Part shown: in pieces, positions 58,414 to 64,000 of the stretch
Numbering within the stretch: the first letter of the stretch is position 1
Layout: the number at the start of each line of letters is the position of its first letter
Source: Neonectria sp. B-13
Lineage: Eukaryota > Ascomycota > Sordariomycetes > Hypocreales > Nectriaceae
Length of the DNA stretch: 64,000 bases
Direction: 5' to 3'
Assembly (NCBI GenBank): GCA_002682825.1
Contig: NOKP01000008.1
Coordinates: forward strand, 372,001-436,000
Program-made: the position numbers and the translations under genes
Notes under the pieces: model-generated
Database searches by the model: none
Told to the model about the DNA's origin: nothing
Seen by the model: only the letters and a program-made list of their open reading frames with translations

Positions 58414-60078
58414 TTACTTGTTTAGCTTAGTTGCCCGAGCTGGATCTCTCCAGAAGAGGCAAGTTTCTTTCCGAATCTCATCTTTCTCAACCTTCGTCCC
58501 GCCAGGCTGCACAACCAACTGTCGTGGCTCATCTGCGTCTCCCGCATATTGAGGCCACTTTGGACTACCAGGATATCTGTGGGTGTTGGGATCTCCCGTA
58601 GCCACGAAACTGGAGAGATATGCGTGGTAGATGTGACTGATCTCAGGGTACTGAGCGGTTGGCTCATTCCAAGTATATTTCGTATCAGACGTGTGCGGGA
58701 TGCCTTGCCAAGCGGGGGAGTTATTCTTCGTGTTAAATCGAAGCTTCCATGTCGGTACCCCGGCGGTAGATGTTCGATATGCCGTCTCCTGGCCTGGACA
58801 GATGTATGCGTAATCGCTCCAGGCTGCTGCGAGGCGGTTGTACTGCGTACTGTTTGGCGAGTTGGCGAAAGGCGACGTAGAATCAGTGGCGGGATCAGAG
58901 TATAGCGAATCTACGAGCTCAATATCTTTCTCAGTCAGAGCTGGTGAGATGTTGTGTAAATAATCCAAGAATTCTTCGTTTGTCTCGAGGTCTCCAGGCA
59001 CATAGAATTTCCCTTCATCCGTGGTGGTGGACGAGATCGTTGGGACGTGGAAGAATGTGCCATCATACCCCGATTGCGAGCCCGGCTTTTCGAACAGCTC
59101 ACCTCCATGCACAGGCTGAAATGGCCAGGTCAAAGGCGGGTCGTAGTCGTTGTAAAGTTTAGTGCTGATGTTTCGAATTGCATCCACATCGGCGCTTCGC
59201 AGGCAGGCGAGAGTGGATTCGTTGTTTGCTTCATCGTCGCATCCAAGATACGCCGTGTACTCGTTGAACTGCTGCTTATATAATGGGTAGCTGGCATTCG
59301 GAAACGCTCTTGATGTGACGGAGCCAGATTGGTGGATAGCTCTTGCAAACAATGGCTTGTTGGTGTCTTTGCCGTAGTTGTGGAAATAGTGAATGCCCAC
59401 GGAGTGAGCGCCAGCAGAGCGCCCTCCGACTGTGACGGCCTTTGGATTACCTCCGAAGGATTTGATGTATTTCTGAACAAACTGCAGAAGGTGGTGCTGA
59501 TCTCGGATACCAAGATTAAGTAGGCCTTCATCTTCGAACAAAGAAGACGGCAGAAATCCCAGCGAGTTGACGCGGTAGTGGAATGTCACGACCACGATCG
59601 GCTCCTTTGAAGAAGCGACAAAGGCAGCACCATCGAAGCTCTTCCAACTTCCAGCATAGAAAGCTCCGCCGTGAATCCAAACAAGGACGGGGAGCTTCCG
59701 GTTTAACGGGACCCCTTGTGTTCGGTAAACATTAAAGTTGAGACATGCTTCATCTTGGGCTTCGACGGGGATGCTTGAGATTGCCTCTTGAATGCATGAC
59801 TTCCCGTAGTCCTCGGCGGCTTTCACGCCTTTGAACGGGGTTGGCCAATCTACGGCACTAAATCGATTATCTCCAATGGGTTGAGTTGAATAGTCGATAC
59901 CCAGCCAGGCGTCGACAGGTTCTGGAAGCTCCTGGCCGCTGTAGGTGGCATTGAGGACTCTTCCGGAAAATTTGCCATAGCCCTTCAGCTTGACTACGTT
60001 GTCGGTGTTGCTGGTGGCTTGAGAGAGCGGAAGTTGCCATGCAGCAAGAAGTGTGCTAAGCTGGTTCAGGAATCTCAT
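58414..60078 (-). CDS. Secreted type-B carboxylesterase/lipase
   Basis: Intronless 554-aa alpha/beta-hydrolase. Starting at the ATG at 60078, residues 1-21 form a signal peptide (LNQLSTLLAAWQLPLSQA). The carboxylesterase core has VLVWIHGGAFYAGSW (oxyanion loop), DQHHLLQFVQKYIKSFGG and the nucleophile elbow GGRSAGAHS. The usual Glu before the Ser is Arg here. An acid residue (STTTDEGKF region) and a His in the SHIYHAYLSSFVATGDPN region complete the triad. The tail is WPQYAGDADEPRQL. The frame upstream of 60078 is open but has no supporting features. It could act on ester-linked natural products or on external substrates. It is next to the Old Yellow Enzyme at the edge of the PKS-NRPS cluster. 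Confidence 0.9.
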   Translation of the reverse strand: MRFLNQLSTLLAAWQLPLSQATSNTDNVVKLKGYGKFSGRVLNATYSGQELPEPVDAWLGIDYSTQPIGDNRFSAVDWPTPFKGVKAAEDYGKSCIQEAISSIPVEAQDEACLNFNVYRTQGVPLNRKLPVLVWIHGGAFYAGSWKSFDGAAFVASSKEPIVVVTFHYRVNSLGFLPSSLFEDEGLLNLGIRDQHHLLQFVQKYIKSFGGNPKAVTVGGRSAGAHSVGIHYFHNYGKDTNKPLFARAIHQSGSVTSRAFPNASYPLYKQQFNEYTAYLGCDDEANNESTLACLRSADVDAIRNISTKLYNDYDPPLTWPFQPVHGGELFEKPGSQSGYDGTFFHVPTISSTTTDEGKFYVPGDLETNEEFLDYLHNISPALTEKDIELVDSLYSDPATDSTSPFANSPNSTQYNRLAAAWSDYAYICPGQETAYRTSTAGVPTWKLRFNTKNNSPAWQGIPHTSDTKYTWNEPTAQYPEISHIYHAYLSSFVATGDPNTHRYPGSPKWPQYAGDADEPRQLVVQPGGTKVEKDEIRKETCLFWRDPARATKLNK

Positions 60079-60999
60079 CTTGAGTGCTGTAGCTCCGTCA
60101 ATCGAGGTCGAGGTTGTCCTTCCATTAAGTTCCCAAATGTTTATTCTATAGTCGTTTGTGGCTCGCCTGTTATTTTGAATGTGTAGTACGATGATCATTA
60201 TGGTCAGAACCCCTACCCCGCATACCTATGGTTCGAGCAGAATCCACTATTGTGCGATTGCAATCGCCATTGTTCCCCGTAATTCACTCACTCTATACTT
60301 CGGCCATATGACTCAAATAGGGAACGGATAGTCAGAAGAGGCAGGTTACATCCATATGTAAGTGGAGTAGTTGATATGGCCCGTCGAACTTTAAAGACAG
60401 CCCCGGGTTTTGCTCCAAGAAAATGGCCCAAGCCAACATTTCGGACCATAGATCTGAATGCCGTGTGGATATCGCACCTAGAATGGTGATACTTGCTGTG
60501 TGATTTTAGATAGATGGGCACCGAGCTTTCCAGTTTAGAAATAGCGCACCGCAATGATGTGTGGGGTATAGATATCGCTCGCTTCGAGAACGGCCCTGGG
60601 TCATTACTGTCATCATCGAGCTGGTCTCCTAAATCCAAAGCGGCTACTACTTACGATTCAAAGCTCATGATCCATAGTCCCTGGTTAAACGGCTCAAAAA
60701 TTTCAACGAAATAGAAGCTTGTGTTCTTTTCTTTCATCAATGGTCTTTTGCTTCCGGCTAATTATGCATGGAAGGCACGGATTCGCCGGCTCCATGGCGC
60801 TGTAAAACTCCCGAGGCTCCTTGTTCCAAATCATCCGTATAAATTCTTAATTCTTCGAGACGTTCAATAGAGAGACAAATGTTTGGTCCTTGGCGTTAAG
60901 CCGCGAGTGATGCTTGCTATCCAGCTTCTGGGCGCGAAAACTCATGGTTAACCGTTCGAAAACCTCACATTTCTGCAAGAACGTGCCAACTGCATGTCA
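60079..60999. other. Intergenic region, carboxylesterase promoter
   Basis: This 921-bp stretch has no supportable gene. A minus-strand frame at 60638-60288 reads through 116 codons but lacks an early ATG, a domain and splice links. Confidence 0.4.
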
Positions 61000-62569
61000 T
61001 CACATTGGAAGTCCCGGTTCTCTCATCCCTAGCTCCTCGAATGTGTCCGTTTCCTTCTTCTTTTTCTTATGGGTCGCAAAGTACCATATCAGCACCGTAA
61101 CAACTGTCAATACTAGCGAAAGAACGATGAAGACCCAGATGTACTTCGAGACAATCGTGCCGCTTTTCGGAGACCAGTCAAAGATGGTCATACTAAATAT
61201 GGACTGTGATTCGAGTAAGTGGTGGCAATTATGGAACGCATTGGTTTTTGGCCTTACATACCGCGACGGCTGACACAGGCAGGTAAATCATGGTCAACAG
61301 GGCGATCGACCTCATCTGCGCGTTGTCTTGTTTGGAGTCCAGAGCTATTGATGTATTCGCTTTGGAGATTTTGGTGTTAACGGCTGCGTCATTTCTGGCA
61401 ATGTGATTCCATATCTTTATATTTAATATTAGTTCAAATGCATCATATTGAGGTTCACAGACACTGACGGTTTGCATTGTGATCGAGGTGTTGTCCAGTA
61501 CCATGCCGCACTCATCAATCTTGTTGTCGTACTCGTTAATAATTTCAAGCGTTCGGTTCTTGATTCTGATACTGATGTCTTCGAGTCCATCTAGTATCGC
61601 TTCGGCTGAAATTGCATCACCATCCTTTGCCATAGGACCACGTAGAGAGGTACGTAACTCGTCACAAGACTGTATCATTTTAGCAAGCTGCCGCTTGACA
61701 CGCTTGAATTCCTTAGAGAGATTTTGACTTTCGTAGCATAGTTCCAAATACTCGCCCATTTGCTCTTCGCTCATGTGTAGCATGCCCAAATGTCCATCAC
61801 TGACGTGAGAAGTACCCCCAGCTCTCAGGGTAAACCTATCAAGTGTATCTTCAAGCAACTCTGTCAACCGCTTTCGTTCCAGCTCAGCCAGGATACCCGG
61901 CATAAGCATGGGATGGGCTAGCGCCGCTGGGGTCACCGTTCTTAAGCGACCCTCGATTTGTCTCCGCTGCGTATCGTTGCACCCGAAGACAATGGCAAAC
62001 GTCGCATTTGTTTGGGGAGAGTAGGTTAAAGCCATGGCAAGATCGTCTGCCCAGTAGGACGAAGTACGAGAAGTTAAAACTGTATCCAACCATTTTAGCC
62101 CTTGGCTGTGGTCAATAGGGGACATGCCCACCCATGTTTTGTGCGGATTCTTTTGGCTCGTGAATGGTGCTGGATGAAAAGTATACCGTATCACGAGTTA
62201 TCGTCCTTGCTATGTTTCGGTGGATGCGAAACTTGCGAACTATTGCCTCAAAGGTGGAACGAGAGAAAGGTAAGTAGGACACCGGTGATGCCTCATCCTC
62301 GGAGAAGTTCTTTGCTCTACTGCAAATTCTGGAAGGAGATCAGCTACTAAGCTTGACATAATGAAGGGGCGAGTTCGTGCATGAAACAAATCTTCGGCGT
62401 TGAAGGCACTTCCAAAATCCGCTACGTATTGTACGTGAGTATTTCTTGAAGCATTTCAGCGGTCTGACTTTAGGCTCACAGTCTTGAGCCACTCTGCCCA
62501 GCCCATCTCGGATACGATTACATCTCGTCTACACTCCTGGCAAGAAATATTTAGCTTCGAACTTTCCAT
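61000..62569 (-). CDS. CorA-like membrane protein (Mg2+ transporter superfamily, fungal)
   Basis: Predicted membrane protein of the fungal CorA-like group. The 3' part is firm: an exon ending at 61262, a 58-nt intron (61261-61204) and a last exon 61203-61000. Helical segments (YLELCYESQNLSKEFKRVKRQLAKMIQSCDEL and onwards) lead to two C-terminal spans: SIALLTMIYLPVSAVASIFSM, then KYIWVFIVLSLVLTVVTVLIWYF with a lysine-rich end. The classic GMN motif after span 1 is not present, as in many fungal members. The 5' part is uncertain: an exon at 62569-62480 (MESSKLNISCQECR to AEWLKT) ends in a GTGAGC donor, and FEAIVRKFRIHRNIARTI near 62260-62200 lies in another frame, so one to three further introns or a frameshift lie between 62480 and 62150. 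An upstream frame (62699-62586, MDWASDEF) may be an earlier exon. Confidence 0.65.
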
Positions 62570-63258
62570 GAACGAGGGCCAGGGCTCAAGTCACCGGATC
62601 AGATGTTGCGCGTTGAACGACTACAGATTCTCGCTCCTCGTATTGGAATAGCTTCAAGTCATTGTCGGTAAAATCAAATTCATCAGATGCCCAGTCCATG
62701 GTCTTGCTTGGATACTGCGATGAGCTGCGAAGAGATGGACTGCCTGTCTGATGAAAAGCGGAAATGGCAATAGTGGCGGTCAGAGAGCCTCGCAACACGA
62801 GCATCCATCCACCCGCTGAGGGGGCTATGCGAAACATGTTGGCCGCAACTTCGCCTCCTGACGTGGTACTAGCCTCACTTTGAGTACTTCGGCTGCATGT
62901 GCATCCTTCTTTGTCGCACTGCCGGCACTCCTTATTAGTCAACCCGCTTGTGTAAGGTTACAGATAAGCGCTTTCCGCGGTGTAGCCCGACGCCTTCGAA
63001 GCAGGCTGTGACGTGGCGCTCGATAACTGACTGTGCGGACCGCTTGGCCATGCATCCATGGTCACAAGCCGCAATACCTGCAGGTGGTTGAATTGGGCTC
63101 TCTTTGGGATTTTCTTGCCCAGCCTGATTCATCGGCCGACAGCCTGCCACCCACATTCCATAAAGCGGCCGCCCACCGCGTCGCTGGGCTCACTTGACCA
63201 TCAAAAAGTTGGACGGTGGTGTCGCCAGCCAAGTGTCATAAACCGAACCCGATAAAAC
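62570..63258. other. Intergenic region between CorA-like gene and small gene
   Basis: Contains a minus-strand frame (62942-62586) with two CxxC-like pairs in its first 20 codons, but without an ATG at its start. Its second half may belong to the CorA-like gene. No other element is seen. Confidence 0.35.
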
Positions 63259-63625
63259 ATGATCTCACGCAGGCCTACGGGTAGCAGCACGAGCTCTGTC
63301 TCGAGCAGCGGAACAGCGGCGGAGCACGTCCTGCGTAAAACATACAAGGACCCCAACAAGCTGAGACAGGGCCTCGACCGCCTTTATGGAGAGGGGCAAT
63401 ACTCCCTGCGAGTACGTAGCGCATTCGAACCCTGCCCTCGGCTGGACCGGAAGTTGACGGGCTGTGTAGCTGAAAAACAACCGATACATTGTACACGGGC
63501 CATGGACTCTTGGGAAGGTACTCTCTCGTGGTTAACAGTGGCTTTTACACCGATGTCTCACCAATTATCAGGATGAACTAGCACAATTGGAACGGGACGC
63601 ATATCAGCATTATGATGGCTTTTGA
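63259..63625 (+). CDS. Small conserved-looking protein, three exons, function unknown
   Basis: Predicted 84-aa soluble protein from exons 63259-63411, 63470-63517 and 63572-63625. The introns are 58 nt (GTACGT donor, GTTGACGG branch, TAG acceptor) and 54 nt (GTACTC to CAG), and all are in phase 0. The product has a Ser/Thr-rich start (TGSSTSSVSSSGTAA) followed by a compact alpha/beta stretch: KTYKDPNKLRQGLDRLYGEGQYSLR joined to LKNNRYIVHGPWTLG and an acidic helix DELAQLERDAYQHYDGF. The neat joining of three frames into one fold-like sequence is the main support. I do not recognise the family. No signal peptide, zinc or membrane motif is present. Confidence 0.7.
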
Positions 63626-64000
63626 ACACCTTCAATATGTTATCTAGATATGGCTCATTTTCGTCATCGAAACAATTCCGACAAACATCTTTTGCTTCAT
63701 ACCATATTCTTTAATGTGCCCAAGCTCGAGACTGAATACCACAATACCTCACATCAAAGTAGACAACTAGCTCTCCAATGCCCCGTAACTAAACCGCCGT
63801 CTCAAGAAGTAATGATTACTTCTGACCTAAAAGTCCTTGGCTCTCACAGCTGTTACGAACGTATTCTAGGCTAGGACCTCTCACTAAACTAGAGACTTCT
63901 GTTACGACAAGTTTTGTCTTTTCTGTACTTTAGTAGTCAGAAGAATTTCTCTTGTCAGTTTGACTCGAAGACTCACCCGCTGAGCTTAGATGAGATAGCA
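63626..64000. other. Intergenic AT-rich sequence leading to the window edge
   Basis: This 375-bp stretch has no supportable gene. Its last 45 bp resemble the start of 28S rDNA and are listed separately. Confidence 0.4.
63957..64000 (+). pseudogene. Possible decayed 28S rDNA start (ITS2/LSU junction)
   Basis: The edge sequence contains TTTGACTCGA followed, after a short gap, by ACCCGCTGAGCTTA at 63975-63988. The fungal large-subunit rRNA begins with TTTGACCTCG, then ACCCGCTGAACTTA about eight bases further on. Thirteen of the 14 bases of the second block match and the order is right, but the spacing is shorter and the following bases diverge. It may be a dispersed, mutated rDNA fragment continuing to the right of the window. 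Chance similarity is not excluded. Confidence 0.4.

Noticed and set aside
60288..60638. 116-codon minus-strand frame upstream of the carboxylesterase
   Set aside because: No early ATG, no domain and no splice partner.
63412..63469. GGGTTCGAATGC on the minus strand, like a tRNA T-loop
   Set aside because: No matching acceptor stem or anticodon arm is seen, and the sequence is the first intron of the small gene.

Overview
The window is nuclear DNA of a filamentous ascomycete (Pezizomycotina). The genes carry many short introns of about 47-80 nt (one of 206 nt) with GT-AG ends and CTRAC-type branch points. The protein families are typically fungal: Zn2Cys6 regulators, a CFEM receptor, a WSC cell-wall protein, a reducing PKS and a PKS-NRPS. 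I rebuilt the gene models by matching intron phase across open frames. No species can be named from the sequence alone, although a Sordariomycete is plausible.

Left part (1-14.3 kb): the 5' end of a polyketide synthase runs off the left edge on the minus strand. It is followed by a 14-TM-type MFS exporter, a 3.1 kb stretch with no supportable gene, an AflR-type regulator, a trans-acting enoyl reductase (LovC type), a NAPE-PLD-like metallo-beta-lactamase and a secreted or anchored FAD-linked oxidase. This looks like one side of a polyketide cluster.

Middle (15-31 kb): a WSC-domain wall protein, an ankyrin-repeat protein, a seven-exon cytochrome P450, a CFEM/Pth11-type receptor, and a Zn2Cys6 regulator divergent from a second MFS exporter. 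This is an accessory, surface- and transport-rich segment that may or may not belong to either cluster.

Right part (31-60 kb): the main system. A 12.0 kb, four-exon PKS-NRPS (KS-AT-DH-MT-ER0-KR-ACP-C-A-T-R, 3999 aa) is divergent from its own trans-enoyl reductase. It is flanked by a divergent FAD monooxygenase/epoxide hydrolase pair, a 2-oxoglutarate/Fe(II) dioxygenase, a second AflR-type regulator, an Old Yellow Enzyme and a carboxylesterase. Inferred logic: the PKS makes a methylated, reduced chain using the trans-ER, the NRPS module adds an amino acid, the R domain releases the product, and the FMO, epoxide hydrolase, dioxygenase and possibly OYE and esterase tailor it.

Far right (60-64 kb): a CorA-like membrane protein, a small three-exon gene of 84 aa not visible as a single frame, and, at the very edge, a short stretch resembling a decayed start of fungal 28S rDNA. 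Notable non-coding structure includes a four-copy 25-bp tandem repeat before the dioxygenase, a perfect 15-bp-arm hairpin in the PKS-NRPS/ER promoter, and a recurring GGACCGA/TCGGTCC word in several cluster promoters.
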